Below are positions 8,048 through 17,105 of a DNA stretch of 64,000 nt, one piece after another (position 1 is the first letter of the stretch; the number at the start of each line of letters is the position of its first letter). This DNA comes from CAZAOY01 sp964486925 (GTDB lineage Bacteria; Bacillota; Clostridia; Oscillospirales; Ruminococcaceae), in NCBI GenBank assembly GCA_964486925.1, contig CAZAOY010000004.1:1-64000 (forward strand), read 5' to 3'. The translations under genes and the position numbers were made by a program. A model generated the notes under the pieces. That model saw nothing but the letters and a program-made list of their open reading frames with translations. It made no database searches and was not told the DNA's origin.

Positions 8048-8758
8048 CTACAGTATAGACCGTGCGATAATATCAACAAATCCTGTTAAGAAGTTAATCA
8101 CTCCATAAACGCCCTTGCTAATAATATTTATAGGAACAGAAAGTGCACCACTTACCATTAAAACAATTAAACCCAAAAACACATATCTCTCATAATGATA
8201 CATAAGCTCATTTAGCCGAGGTGAGAGGAAATAACCGATTATCCTAGACCCATCAAGCGGAGGTATAGGTATAAGATTAAACACCGCAAGACCTATATTT
8301 GTGGTTATCATAACAGAAAGCCCAAGTGCAATGGTTTCGACTACAGTTTCATACCCTATACCGGGCACAAAATAAAAGATAACCTTATAGATAAGCAGAC
8401 ATACAAATGCCAAAAACACATTAGATAAAGGCCCCGCCGCCGCAGACAGCGCCATACCGCCCCTTATCCCCAGCCTACTTCCAAGCTTAGTGTATCTAAA
8501 GTTATACGGATTAATAGGAACAGATTTAGCCCATCCAAACCCTGTAAGTATTAACGCTGTTGTCCCGATAAGATCAAAGTGAGCCATAGGATTTAGGGTA
8601 AGTCGCCCTTGATTTTTAGCGGTGGTATCACCTAGCTTTAACGCTACATAACCATGTGCAAACTCATGTAACGGCAACGCCGTAAACACTACCAATACCC
8701 TCACAAGCATGCTAAAGAAAAATGTACTCATGTCAAACATTAATGCTGTACCTCTCAT
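8048..8758 (-). CDS. Site-2 protease family membrane metalloprotease (M50)
   Basis: Multi-pass intramembrane zinc protease of the YwhC/SREBP-M50 type. The zinc motif HEFAH lies in the first membrane segment (ALPLHEFAHGYVALKLGD, about 27-44), and the third ligand region is IPIPPLDGSRI near 185. Four or more hydrophobic segments are present. Length 236 matches the short bacterial subgroup without a PDZ domain. It is the first gene of the scpA-scpB block. The frame opens at 8758; an internal ATG at 8740 with AGAGGT 9 nt upstream is an alternative start. Substrate unknown. Confidence 0.88.
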   Translation of the reverse strand: MRGTALMFDMSTFFFSMLVRVLVVFTALPLHEFAHGYVALKLGDTTAKNQGRLTLNPMAHFDLIGTTALILTGFGWAKSVPINPYNFRYTKLGSRLGIRGGMALSAAAGPLSNVFLAFVCLLIYKVIFYFVPGIGYETVVETIALGLSVMITTNIGLAVFNLIPIPPLDGSRIIGYFLSPRLNELMYHYERYVFLGLIVLMVSGALSVPINIISKGVYGVINFLTGFVDIIARSIL

Positions 8759-8806
8759 CCTACCAATCTATATAATTATAGTCAAATCATAAAATCATAT
8801 ACCTAT

Positions 8807-8835
8807 ATTATATAATATTTACAGACAAATTACAA
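8807..8835 (-). promoter_or_regulatory. Promoter of the M50-scpA-scpB-dacF operon
   Basis: Minus strand: -35 TTGTAA (8830-8835), 17-nt spacer, -10 TATAAT (8807-8812). It lies in the ~320 bp AT-rich divergent spacer 8759-9078, which otherwise holds only the opposing promoter at 8991. Confidence 0.7.
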
Positions 8836-8990
8836 TACCTTATTTAAAATTAATTGTTAATTTTAAAATTCTAGGATTTTACCATTAATATAGAGCCTAT
8901 CAATCGCATTTTATATATTATTACTTTTTATTATTCACAAGGATATTTTTATTATCTATTTTAAAATCAATTATATAGGCAGATAAATTA

Positions 8991-9019
8991 TTGACATTAT
9001 TAACTAAAAGTAGTATAAT
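8991..9019 (+). promoter_or_regulatory. Promoter of the ABC half-transporter gene
   Basis: Perfect consensus: TTGACA (8991-8996), 17-nt spacer, TATAAT (9014-9019), about 60 bp before the start codon. Confidence 0.85.
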
Positions 9020-9078
9020 AGGCTTATAAAAGTTAATATTTTAGTATAACACTAGATATACAAATTTAGGAGAACATT

Positions 9079-10806
9079 TTGAGAAAAACACATGTCTTGA
9101 CACGACTGCTGTCATTTACTAAAAAACATATCGGTATTATTATCCTATCCTTTATTACAGCACTAATTAGCGTTGTAGCTACACTCTTTATCCCTGTATT
9201 AATAGGACGAGCGATTGATGGCATGGTAACTGGCGGGGTGGATTTTAACTTTCTGTCCGAGCAGTTGTTATACATTCTAATCTGTATCGCTGTTAGCAGT
9301 AGCTTTAGCTTTATTATGTCGTACTGTAATAGTATTATCTCCTACAAAACTGTAAAGGATCTGCGGCTTGTTGCTTTTAAAAAGCTACACACCCTTCCGC
9401 TTAAATATATCGATCAGACTGCACATGGTGACATAGTAAGCCGACTGATAAACGATATAGATCAGATATCCGATGGACTGCTGCAAGGTGCAACCCAGTT
9501 TTTCACAGCTACTATTACTATTATACTTACCTTAGTATTTATGTTTACTCTAAACTGGTGGATAACCTTAATAGTAGTGTTTCTGACCCCACTATCCTTC
9601 TTTGTAGCAAGCTTTATCTCTAAGCGTACTAATGCTATGTTTAAAAAGAGCTCTGCTATCCAAGGAAAGCTTAGCGGTTATGCCAGTGAGATGATAGTAT
9701 CATCTTCACTTGTTAAAACCTACGGAATTGAAAAACAAGCGATAGACAGATTTGAACAGATTAATGGCGAACTGCTTAAATACGGCACAAAAGCGCAGTT
9801 TTATTCCTCCCTTGCAAATCCCTCTACCAGATTTGTTAACGGACTGGTGTTCGCATTTGTAGGACTTTTTGGGGCAATCGGTGCGATAAACGGGGTTTTG
9901 ACAGTAGGTCAGATCAGTAGCTTTTTAGCCTATGCAAACCAGTATACAAAGCCGTTTAACGAGGTTGCAGGGGTAGTAGCACAGCTACAATCCGCCTTTG
10001 TATCCGCCGCTAGGGTGTTTGCCATAATCGATGAGCCTAGTGAACCCGAGGATATGCAGAACAAAGAACTGCCACAAAGCAGCCGATACGACATCTCATT
10101 TAACGACGTATCCTTCTCCTACAGTAAGGATAGACCGCTTATAAAAGGATTTAACCTGCTAGCGGACAGCGGCAGTAAAATTGCAATAGTCGGCCCTACA
10201 GGGTGCGGTAAGACCACCTTAATAAATCTGCTTATGAGGTTTTATGATGTGGATAAAGGTTGTATATCGGTAAATGATAGTAATATTGCTGATGTTACAA
10301 GACACTCCCTTAGACGAAACTTTGGGATGGTGTTGCAAGACACCTGGATCTACAAGGCGAGCGTATTTGATAATATATCCTACGGTAACCCTAACGCTAC
10401 AATGGAGGAGGTTATCGCCGCCGCAAAGGAAGCGTACGCACATAGCTTTATTAAATCCCTGCCCGATGGATACAATACAATACTAAGCGAGGACGGTTCA
10501 AACATCTCTGCCGGCCAAAAACAGTTAATCTCTATCGCAAGAGTTATGGTATCTAACCCTCGTATCCTAATACTAGATGAGGCTACCAGTAGCATTGACA
10601 TTTCTACCGAAAGGTACGTTACAAAAGCATTTGACAAGATGATGAAAGGAAAAACCACCTTTGTGGTCGCCCACCGCCTGTCCACAATACTATCCGCTGA
10701 CCTAATACTGGTTATGGATAACGGTAACGTGGTCGAGCAGGGCACACACCATGAGCTTCTAGCCGCAAAAGGATTTTACTACAGTATCTATAACTCTAAC
10801 ATATAG
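9079..10806 (+). CDS. ABC transporter, fused permease/ATPase half-transporter
   Basis: 575 residues. Six membrane helices in residues 1-310 (type IV exporter fold) precede one nucleotide-binding domain. Visible NBD motifs: Walker A GPTGCGKTT, Q-loop VLQDTWIY, signature NISAGQKQL (SAGQ in place of SGGQ, seen in multidrug/lipid exporters of this group), Walker B ILILDEATSSID and switch His in VVAHRLS. The start is a TTG at 9079 with AGGAGA 5 nt upstream. Such proteins normally act as homo- or heterodimers. The usual adjacent partner of the MdlA/MdlB pair is missing here, so a homodimer or a distant partner is inferred. Substrate unknown. Confidence 0.9.
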   Translation: MRKTHVLTRLLSFTKKHIGIIILSFITALISVVATLFIPVLIGRAIDGMVTGGVDFNFLSEQLLYILICIAVSSSFSFIMSYCNSIISYKTVKDLRLVAFKKLHTLPLKYIDQTAHGDIVSRLINDIDQISDGLLQGATQFFTATITIILTLVFMFTLNWWITLIVVFLTPLSFFVASFISKRTNAMFKKSSAIQGKLSGYASEMIVSSSLVKTYGIEKQAIDRFEQINGELLKYGTKAQFYSSLANPSTRFVNGLVFAFVGLFGAIGAINGVLTVGQISSFLAYANQYTKPFNEVAGVVAQLQSAFVSAARVFAIIDEPSEPEDMQNKELPQSSRYDISFNDVSFSYSKDRPLIKGFNLLADSGSKIAIVGPTGCGKTTLINLLMRFYDVDKGCISVNDSNIADVTRHSLRRNFGMVLQDTWIYKASVFDNISYGNPNATMEEVIAAAKEAYAHSFIKSLPDGYNTILSEDGSNISAGQKQLISIARVMVSNPRILILDEATSSIDISTERYVTKAFDKMMKGKTTFVVAHRLSTILSADLILVMDNGNVVEQGTHHELLAAKGFYYSIYNSNI

Positions 10807-10827
10807 GTATAGATACTATTACCCTAT

Positions 10828-10845
10828 CTTAAGCTATAGCTTAAG
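10828..10845. repeat. Perfect 18-bp palindrome
   Basis: CTTAAGCTATAGCTTAAG lies 22 bp after the ABC transporter stop. It could be a regulator site or a weak hairpin; there is no T-run, so it is not a standard terminator. Confidence 0.5.
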
Positions 10846-10910
10846 AGCAATAAATATCCCACTATACCCCATGAAGCTTAAACCTATCTACTATATACGC
10901 TGACTGTAAC

Positions 10911-10965
10911 CTCCGACCGCCGAACGAGGTCACATCAGATTACCATATTCGGCGGAGAGACGGAG
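10911..10965 (+). promoter_or_regulatory. GC-rich hairpin that pairs with the yjbQ Shine-Dalgarno sequence
   Basis: CCGCCGAA (10917-10924) pairs perfectly with TTCGGCGG (10948-10955). The stem is extended after small bulges by CTCCG (10911-10915) with CGGAG (10961-10965). CGGAG is the SD of the gene starting at 10973, so the structure would hide it. Its GC content is far above the surrounding spacer. Confidence 0.6.
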
Positions 10966-10972
10966 TGTACTT

Positions 10973-11362
10973 ATGTTAGTTGAACTTGATATCTCAACAG
11001 AGGAAAACACATTCTATAACATTACCGCAAATGTTCGCAAGGCAGTCTTTAAAAGCGGCGTAAAGGACGGTATCTGTGTAGTTTTCTGCCCACACACCAC
11101 AGCGGGTGTTACCATAAGCGAGAACGCCGACCCGTTTGTTACAAAAGACATGCTGTTAGGTCTTGAAAAGGCGTTCCCATATGACAGCGAATTTTTGCAT
11201 GCAGAGGGTAACTCTACCGCGCATGTAAAATCCAACCTTGTTGGATCAAACCATACTATTATAGTAAACCACGGAGAACTCCTACTTGGTAAATGGCAGG
11301 CAATCTATCTATGTGAATTTGATGGTCCACGTGAACGAAAGGTGTATGTAAAGGTACTGTAA
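10973..11362 (+). CDS. yjbQ: YjbQ/UPF0047 family protein
   Basis: 129 residues covering the whole family domain. The conserved core motif is CPHTTAGVTISENADP (about 39-54), with further conserved histidines in AHVKSNLVGSN and the closing GKWQAIYLCEFDGPRERKV segment. Some members have low thiamine-phosphate synthase activity in vitro, but the physiological role is not settled. The enzyme is cytosolic with no signal peptide. ATG 10973 follows an SD (GGAG) 7 nt upstream that is part of a stable hairpin. No promoter was seen in 10807-10972, so it may be read from the ABC transporter transcript. Confidence 0.9.
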   Translation: MLVELDISTEENTFYNITANVRKAVFKSGVKDGICVVFCPHTTAGVTISENADPFVTKDMLLGLEKAFPYDSEFLHAEGNSTAHVKSNLVGSNHTIIVNHGELLLGKWQAIYLCEFDGPRERKVYVKVL

Positions 11363-11401
11363 TAGTGTTACTAGTAATGCTATAAAGTAATAACAGAATA
11401 T

Positions 11402-11438
11402 ATAATAGGGCTGTGATTCTACGTCACAGCCCTATTAT
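11402..11438. terminator. Bidirectional intrinsic terminator
   Basis: A perfect 15-bp stem (ATAATAGGGCTGTGA with TCACAGCCCTATTAT, loop of 7) between convergent yjbQ and the thioesterase gene. A/T runs on both sides let it work in both directions. Confidence 0.9.
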
Positions 11439-11440
11439 AA

Positions 11441-11818
11441 TTATAATCTAGCCAAAAATCTCTCTACATTAACAACCACCCTGTCGTGGCTACTGCTTCC
11501 AATCTCCCCCTGCTCATCCCTTGCTGTAACGCTAAAGGATACCTTTTTGCCCTCTACCACCGTAATTGTCGCTACAGCGGTTACCTTTACCCCTATTTTT
11601 GAAGCTTTGATATGAGCACAGTCTACCTTAATCCCTACCGAGGTTTCCCCCTCATCTAGAAAAGGTTCTAGACAACTAGCCGCCGCCCCCTCCATTAGCG
11701 CTATCATCATAGGTGTGGCAAAAACCTCAAGATCCCCACTTCCTACCGTTACCGCTAAATTCTCTTTTGTTACCGTTACTGCCTTTTCTTTACTGCTGTT
11801 TAGTACTATATCCTTCAT
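11441..11818 (-). CDS. Hotdog-fold thioesterase of the FlK (fluoroacetyl-CoA thioesterase) type
   Basis: 125 residues, full length for the family. A Thr/Glu/His catalytic set is seen as T35 and E43 in ATPMMIALMEGAA and H69 in DCAHIKASKIG. The spacings (8 and 26 residues) equal those of the Thr42/Glu50/His76 triad known from FlK of Streptomyces cattleya. This supports acyl-CoA hydrolysis in the cytosol. The natural substrate here is unknown and need not be fluorinated; many Firmicutes carry such proteins. It is the last gene of the polA-helicase run, 23 bp after the helicase, with SD AGAGGAA. Confidence 0.85.
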   Translation of the reverse strand: MKDIVLNSSKEKAVTVTKENLAVTVGSGDLEVFATPMMIALMEGAAASCLEPFLDEGETSVGIKVDCAHIKASKIGVKVTAVATITVVEGKKVSFSVTARDEQGEIGSSSHDRVVVNVERFLARL

Positions 11819-11841
11819 ATCTAATTCCTCTCTTAACCTAT

Positions 11842-13983
11842 CTATTCCTTTAAACCTATTAAACCCTGCTCCAAGCAGTATCTAAGGTTAATGCACCTAA
11901 CACCATGATCCTTAAACTTTATGGTTGCAATATCCTCCTCTAGCTTTTTCACAATACCCTCGCCAAAGTTGTTATGTACCATTCTTTTCCCTTTGTATCC
12001 CACAAGCGAGGGTTTTTCTGGGGGTTTTTCTGTGCCTCTTTGTGGAGCAGGCTGTAGCGACCTATCCTCTGCCGCTTTATCCTTAGCTAGAGCCAAAAAC
12101 CTTGTTACAAACCTCGATGGCTTTACAGCTGTGCCGTGCACCTTGTTAGAGCGAAGTATCAAAAGCTTCTGTCTTGCTCTAGTTACCGCTACATAGAATA
12201 ACCGTGCTTCGCTCTCCATGCTGTCAAGGTTGCCGTCCTCGCCCTCATCAATAGCTTCCTCCGTTGGGATAACTCCGTCTATCATGTCTACCATAATTAC
12301 AGTGTCGTATTCAAGACCCTTTGAGGAGTGTATGGTGGTTATGGTAACAGGACAACCTGTATCCATCCCTATATTCCCCCGAAGTCCCGACTCTATCGCC
12401 TTAATCCCCGCCATAAAGGAATCCACAGTCTTATGCTCACTGGCTATCTCCTTTAGGATATACAGCTTTTGCAGGATGTTTGCCGAGGAATACCCGCTTT
12501 CAATCCGCCACCTTAAAAACCCGCCATACCCTAACTCATGCTCAAAGGCTTCGATAATCTTAAATGGCGATTTCCCCTTAACCCGCTTTAAAACATCCCT
12601 TACCACCACTGCATGATTTACCTCCGACTGCTCAATCCCATCCTCTTTTAGCACACAATCAATAATGGTGGGATAGTTTTTATACTTTGCTTTAACAATA
12701 TCAAAAGAACCTTTTGAAAGCTTAAACCTCTTATACAGCTGTTCAAACAGCTTTATATCGTTAGGGGAGTTTACAAACATCATAAATGCTAAAACAGGCC
12801 TTATCGTCGCCGCCCTAAACAGCGTCACCTTGTGATCCTTTACATAAAACGGGATTTTATTCTGCTGTAACATCCTAGAAACCAGTATCCCTGACTCGTT
12901 GTTTCGATATATTATCCCAACACTCCTACCTTTTGGAGTATTTTTTATCTCCTTGACTATATGGGTGTACTGATTTTTATAGTCGGTTAGCACCAAGTCA
13001 ACTACACCACGCTTTTTCTTGCTATCGGTGTACATCTCCTTGTCGTACCGCTTGCTGTTTATCTTAATAAAATGATTTGCCCGTGATACAATATCCTTTG
13101 ACGAGCGGTAGTTCTGCTCTAGCTTAAGTATAACAGGGTCACTATACCGACTGTTAAACCCCAGTAGCTCCTCCGCCATAGCACCCCTAAATCTATAGAT
13201 ACTCTGATCCTCGTCCCCCACCATAAATATCTTACATCGACTAGATAAAAGCTTTATTATCCTATGCTGTAGCACCGAGGTATCCTGCGCCTCGTCCACG
13301 TTAATATATCGATATTTTGACTGATAGTAACCTAAGATATCGCCACACCGCTTTAGAATGATAAACGCATGATCCAGCATGTCATCATAATCCATGAGCC
13401 CGTTATCCTTTTTATGCTGTTCATACAACCTAAAGATATCGGCAATATTCTCAACCCCGCACTCAAGCTTTTTAATTGCTACCTCATCCATACATACATT
13501 CTTTATGTAACCGATAGTGTTAGATAACTCCTCTAACACATCCTCACCGATATAGCAATGGTTAACCCTGTTGTTAATCCCGATAAAAATCTGGTTACGC
13601 TTATCGCTTTCAATTAAGGTAGGCATAGATCTGTTGTATCTTTTGCAATAGCGGTATAGCACACCATAACAAAAGCTATGAATCGTATAAAACTTAGGTA
13701 AATCCTCGCTAATATCAGAAAACAGCGATTCGTATCGTGCCGCCATATCCTTTGCAGATTCACGGCTAAATGTAAGGGTTAGAATCTCATCGGGCGCTAT
13801 CTTGTGGTTTATAATAAGATTTGCAATCCTCGCCACCATTACAGTAGTCTTTCCCGATCCGGGCACAGCCAAAAGCAGGGTGTTTTTGTCAACGTCCCAA
13901 ACACCCTGTCGTTGCTGATCATTAAAGATTATATTGTTACGCTCTGCTAAAAGCTCACATACATCAAGTATAAAATCTACCAC
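11842..13983 (-). CDS. UvrD/PcrA-like superfamily 1 DNA helicase
   Basis: ATP-driven 3'-5' DNA helicase. Motifs in order: Q-motif FNDQQRQGV, Walker A VPGSGKTT (about 40), TFSRESAKDMAARY (Ia), VDEAQDTSVLQ (II), VGDEDQSIYRFRGA (III), LEQNYRSS (IV), TIHSSKGLEYDTVIMVDM (V) and FYVAVTRARQKL (VI). A C-terminal segment after 650 (GKRMVHNNFGEGIVKKLE) resembles the Tudor-like tail of PcrA. The GTG start lies 2 nt past the polA stop, so translation is probably coupled. At 713 residues it is close to PcrA, but the divergent 1B/2B regions leave the subgroup open. Confidence 0.9.
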   Translation of the reverse strand: MVDFILDVCELLAERNNIIFNDQQRQGVWDVDKNTLLLAVPGSGKTTVMVARIANLIINHKIAPDEILTLTFSRESAKDMAARYESLFSDISEDLPKFYTIHSFCYGVLYRYCKRYNRSMPTLIESDKRNQIFIGINNRVNHCYIGEDVLEELSNTIGYIKNVCMDEVAIKKLECGVENIADIFRLYEQHKKDNGLMDYDDMLDHAFIILKRCGDILGYYQSKYRYINVDEAQDTSVLQHRIIKLLSSRCKIFMVGDEDQSIYRFRGAMAEELLGFNSRYSDPVILKLEQNYRSSKDIVSRANHFIKINSKRYDKEMYTDSKKKRGVVDLVLTDYKNQYTHIVKEIKNTPKGRSVGIIYRNNESGILVSRMLQQNKIPFYVKDHKVTLFRAATIRPVLAFMMFVNSPNDIKLFEQLYKRFKLSKGSFDIVKAKYKNYPTIIDCVLKEDGIEQSEVNHAVVVRDVLKRVKGKSPFKIIEAFEHELGYGGFLRWRIESGYSSANILQKLYILKEIASEHKTVDSFMAGIKAIESGLRGNIGMDTGCPVTITTIHSSKGLEYDTVIMVDMIDGVIPTEEAIDEGEDGNLDSMESEARLFYVAVTRARQKLLILRSNKVHGTAVKPSRFVTRFLALAKDKAAEDRSLQPAPQRGTEKPPEKPSLVGYKGKRMVHNNFGEGIVKKLEEDIATIKFKDHGVRCINLRYCLEQGLIGLKE

Positions 13984-13985
13984 CC

Positions 13986-16550
13986 TTACTTTGCGTCATA
14001 CCAGTTGTCCGCCGCCTTAGCTTCAACTAAAAGCCGTACCTTAAGATTAGCGGCGTGTTCCATCTCCTCCTCAACCAGAGCGATAACCCTATCCTTAATC
14101 TCTGCTCTACACTCCACAATAAGTTCATCGTGTACCTGTAGAATAAGCCTAGCGTCAAGCTTCTCTTTTAGCAGTCGTGAAAACACCCTATTCATAGCAA
14201 TCTTTATAATATCGGCGGCAGTTCCTTGGATAGGGGTGTTAAGCGCAATCCGCTCCCCAAATCCTTTTGTCACCTTGTTAGAGGAGTTTATGTCCGAAAC
14301 ATCACGTTTTCTTCCATAAAGGGTGGTAACAAAGTTATCCTTTGTAGCCTGCTTTATTATCTCCTTCATATATCGGTCAACACCCGAATACTTCTTTAGA
14401 TACTCGTTTATATAGGTCTTTCCCTCCACAAAGCTAACCCCTAGATCCTTTGCCAGTGAGAATGGACCGATCCCATACACAATACCAAAGTTAATCGCCT
14501 TTGCCCTACGGCGTAGCTCTGGGGTTACCTCATCGACTGGGACGTCAAAAACCTGTGCGGCAGTGGTGGTGTGGATGTCCTCGTTATTGTTAAAGGCTTG
14601 TTGCATAATCTTATCGTCCGCAATGTGGGCGAGCACCCTCAGTTCAATCTGTGAGTAGTCGGCATCCACCAGTACAAACCCTTCCTTAGCAATAAAGAAT
14701 TTTCGTATCTCACTGCCTAGCGGTGTGCGCACCGGAATGTTTTGAACGTTCGGCTCGGTGGAGCTTATCCGCCCTGTCCGTGTTAAGGTCTGGTTAAAGG
14801 TGGTGTGTATCCGTCCTTTGTCAGACACAAGCTTTGAAAGACCTACAACATAGGTTGAATAAAGCTTACTAAGGGTACGGTACTCAAGGATAGCAGGTAC
14901 TATATCATGCTTATCATATAGATCATCTAGCACCTCTGCATTGGTTGAGTACCCTGTTTTGGTCTTTTTCTTCGCCGGAAGCCCTAACTTTTCAAAGAGT
15001 ATGTTACCAAGCTCCCTTGTGGAGTTTGGGTTAAACTCCTCACCCGCTAGGTCAAACACCGTTTGTTTAATGACGTTTATCTGCTCCATTATCCTGTTTC
15101 CAAAGGATACTAGCTCGTCCTTGTCAATCTTAAACCCTACCTGCTCCATATGTGCTAATACCTTACAAAGCGGCTGTTCAATCTCGTACATTACCATGTC
15201 AAGTCCGTTTTCTTTTACTAGCTGCTCAAACCTGTCAGATAACATGCTAAGCAGTACCACATCGATAAACTCGTCCTCAGTATCATAGTTAATCCCTGTA
15301 AGGTATTCGAGTGCTAACGTCTTGATATTATAGCTCTTACTGCTAGGTGAGATTAGGTATGCCGCAAGCTCTAGGTCAAAGATTGTGCCCTCACAGCAAG
15401 CATCACGTAAAAACAAAGCCTTGTAGCTATCCTTAGCCATAAAGGTGCGTAACCTTAACCCCTCTTTATCCCATAAAATATCGGTAAATAGGTCATATAT
15501 ATCGGTAAAAACCTCCGCCTTGATGATATATACCCTATCGATATTTACCATTAAGGTATTGCCAGAGATAATATAATCCGCACACCCGCCCTTTAAAGCG
15601 GCCTGCTTAACCGCCTGCCTAAGCATAGCTTCATCATTGCAAACCTCATACGACAGCCTCTCACTACTCTGCTCGGTAGACGTTACCTGTTCACTGGTTA
15701 CGTTAAACTTATCAAAGAAGCTAAACATCTCAAGCTTTGTCAGTATATTTGCAAGCCCCTCGGTATCTGTATCTCTCTTAGTATAGTCGGATAATGTTTC
15801 ACTAATTGGCACATTCCTAAAGATGGTGGCGAGCTCACGGCTAAGATATGCCTGCTCCTTGCCGTCTGTGAGTAGCTTTTTAATCCTCGGGGTGGCTTTG
15901 ATGGTGTCAATATTTTCAAAGATTTTGTCTATAGTTTTGCCCTCGGCAATAAGTGCAGTTGCGGTTTTCTCTCCAATACCCTTAACCCCCGGGATATTAT
16001 CGGAGGTATCACCCATTAGTGCCTTTAGCTCGATAATCTGCTCTGGGGTTATGCTGTATTCCTCTAAAACCTTACCTGGGGTAAACATTATCGTTTCCTT
16101 TGTCTTAGCAAGCGAGATGGTTACATGCTCATTAGCAAGCTGTAGACAGTCACGATCCCCTGTAGATATTACGCACTCTTGATTCTGCTCTGTACAAATT
16201 CTTGCTATCGTCCCTAGGATATCGTCCGCCTCATACCCTGCTTGTTCTATAATAGTATACCCCAGATAACCTATTATCTCCTTTATAAGCGGCATCTGCA
16301 TAGCAAGCTCGCTAGACATTCCGGTTCTAGTACCCTTATACTCTGCAAACCGTTCGTGGCGAAAGGTTGGTGCTGGCAGGTCAAACGCAACTACTGTATA
16401 GTCGGGTTTGTTTGTCTCTTGAAGCTTTAATAGCATGTTTAGAAATCCAAAAACCGCATTTGTAAAGACACCATCTTTGTTAGACAACAAACGTACACCG
16501 TAAAACGCCCTGTTCATTAAACTGTTTCCATCTATAGCAAGAACTTTCAT
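13986..16550 (-). CDS. polA: DNA polymerase I
   Basis: 854 residues. The N-terminal 5'-3' exonuclease domain (MKVLAIDGNSLMNRAFYG; EADDILGT; STGDRDCLQLA; GDTSDNIPGVKGIGEKTA) removes RNA primers. The central 3'-5' exonuclease-like domain lacks the DxE motif, so it probably does not proofread, as in Bacillus enzymes. The polymerase domain has motif A DADYSQIELRVLAHI, motif B RRRAKAINFGIVYGIG and motif C LQVHDELIVE. It fills gaps in repair and Okazaki maturation. Good SD (GAAAGGGAAAG) before ATG 16550. Co-transcribed with the UvrD-like helicase downstream, which fits a DNA-repair unit. Confidence 0.97.
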   Translation of the reverse strand: MKVLAIDGNSLMNRAFYGVRLLSNKDGVFTNAVFGFLNMLLKLQETNKPDYTVVAFDLPAPTFRHERFAEYKGTRTGMSSELAMQMPLIKEIIGYLGYTIIEQAGYEADDILGTIARICTEQNQECVISTGDRDCLQLANEHVTISLAKTKETIMFTPGKVLEEYSITPEQIIELKALMGDTSDNIPGVKGIGEKTATALIAEGKTIDKIFENIDTIKATPRIKKLLTDGKEQAYLSRELATIFRNVPISETLSDYTKRDTDTEGLANILTKLEMFSFFDKFNVTSEQVTSTEQSSERLSYEVCNDEAMLRQAVKQAALKGGCADYIISGNTLMVNIDRVYIIKAEVFTDIYDLFTDILWDKEGLRLRTFMAKDSYKALFLRDACCEGTIFDLELAAYLISPSSKSYNIKTLALEYLTGINYDTEDEFIDVVLLSMLSDRFEQLVKENGLDMVMYEIEQPLCKVLAHMEQVGFKIDKDELVSFGNRIMEQINVIKQTVFDLAGEEFNPNSTRELGNILFEKLGLPAKKKTKTGYSTNAEVLDDLYDKHDIVPAILEYRTLSKLYSTYVVGLSKLVSDKGRIHTTFNQTLTRTGRISSTEPNVQNIPVRTPLGSEIRKFFIAKEGFVLVDADYSQIELRVLAHIADDKIMQQAFNNNEDIHTTTAAQVFDVPVDEVTPELRRRAKAINFGIVYGIGPFSLAKDLGVSFVEGKTYINEYLKKYSGVDRYMKEIIKQATKDNFVTTLYGRKRDVSDINSSNKVTKGFGERIALNTPIQGTAADIIKIAMNRVFSRLLKEKLDARLILQVHDELIVECRAEIKDRVIALVEEEMEHAANLKVRLLVEAKAADNWYDAK

Positions 16551-16564
16551 ACTTTCCCTTTCAA

Positions 16565-17080
16565 TTAGATTATCATATTGCCGAACACCATAAGCATTCC
16601 GATAATAACATTTGCTACAACGCCTAGCACACCTCCGATAATAATAATTATCTTAGCCGTATTAAGCCTATCCATTGCCATTTCGTAGGTAGGTTGCTTG
16701 TTTGCATTAAGCGCCACTATTAAACTCCATATCCCAAGCGGTACGCAACAGCATGCTATTAATATTACCGACCAGACAACATATGGCGTTGTGTTAACAA
16801 ATTGCGGTGGATACTCATTCTGAATATTGTAGTTTTGCTGTGTATTATAGTAACCCTGCGGCGGCTCAAAGCCGTTTAATGGATTATACCCAGTTTGGTT
16901 GGACTGTGAATTATACCCCTGTTGTGCTGACTCATTACTACTATGAGGGGTGCTATCTTCCATAGTATTTGAGGTTAGTGGTTCGTTTTTATTCTTATCG
17001 TCAATTAACTTTGTCCCACACATTGTGCAAAACGAGGCCTCATCATTTACTAAGAAGTGGCAGTTTGGACAGTTCTTCAT
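16565..17080 (-). CDS. Zinc-ribbon plus CD225/dispanin-like membrane protein
   Basis: 171 residues. The N-terminal zinc ribbon has two CxxC pairs (CPNCHF and CTMCGTK, residues 4-23). A Gln/Asn/Tyr/Gly-rich linker (about 50-95) precedes two membrane segments. The region VVWSVILIACCCVPLGIWSL with ANKQPTYEMAMDRLNTAK matches the CD225/dispanin pattern (Trp, Cys-Cys, Pro-Gly, then a basic/amphipathic loop and a second helix). In bacteria these proteins are uncharacterised. The neighbouring DUF2752 gene is a common companion. SD AAAGGAG, ATG 17080. Confidence 0.82.
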   Translation of the reverse strand: MKNCPNCHFLVNDEASFCTMCGTKLIDDKNKNEPLTSNTMEDSTPHSSNESAQQGYNSQSNQTGYNPLNGFEPPQGYYNTQQNYNIQNEYPPQFVNTTPYVVWSVILIACCCVPLGIWSLIVALNANKQPTYEMAMDRLNTAKIIIIIGGVLGVVANVIIGMLMVFGNMII

Positions 17081-17105
17081 TGTTTAACTCCTTTTATATC
17101 TAGAT

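Noticed and set aside
9079..10806. A heterodimeric ABC exporter with a lost partner pseudogene
   Set aside because: No remnant of a second half-transporter was found in 8759-9078 or 10807-10972.
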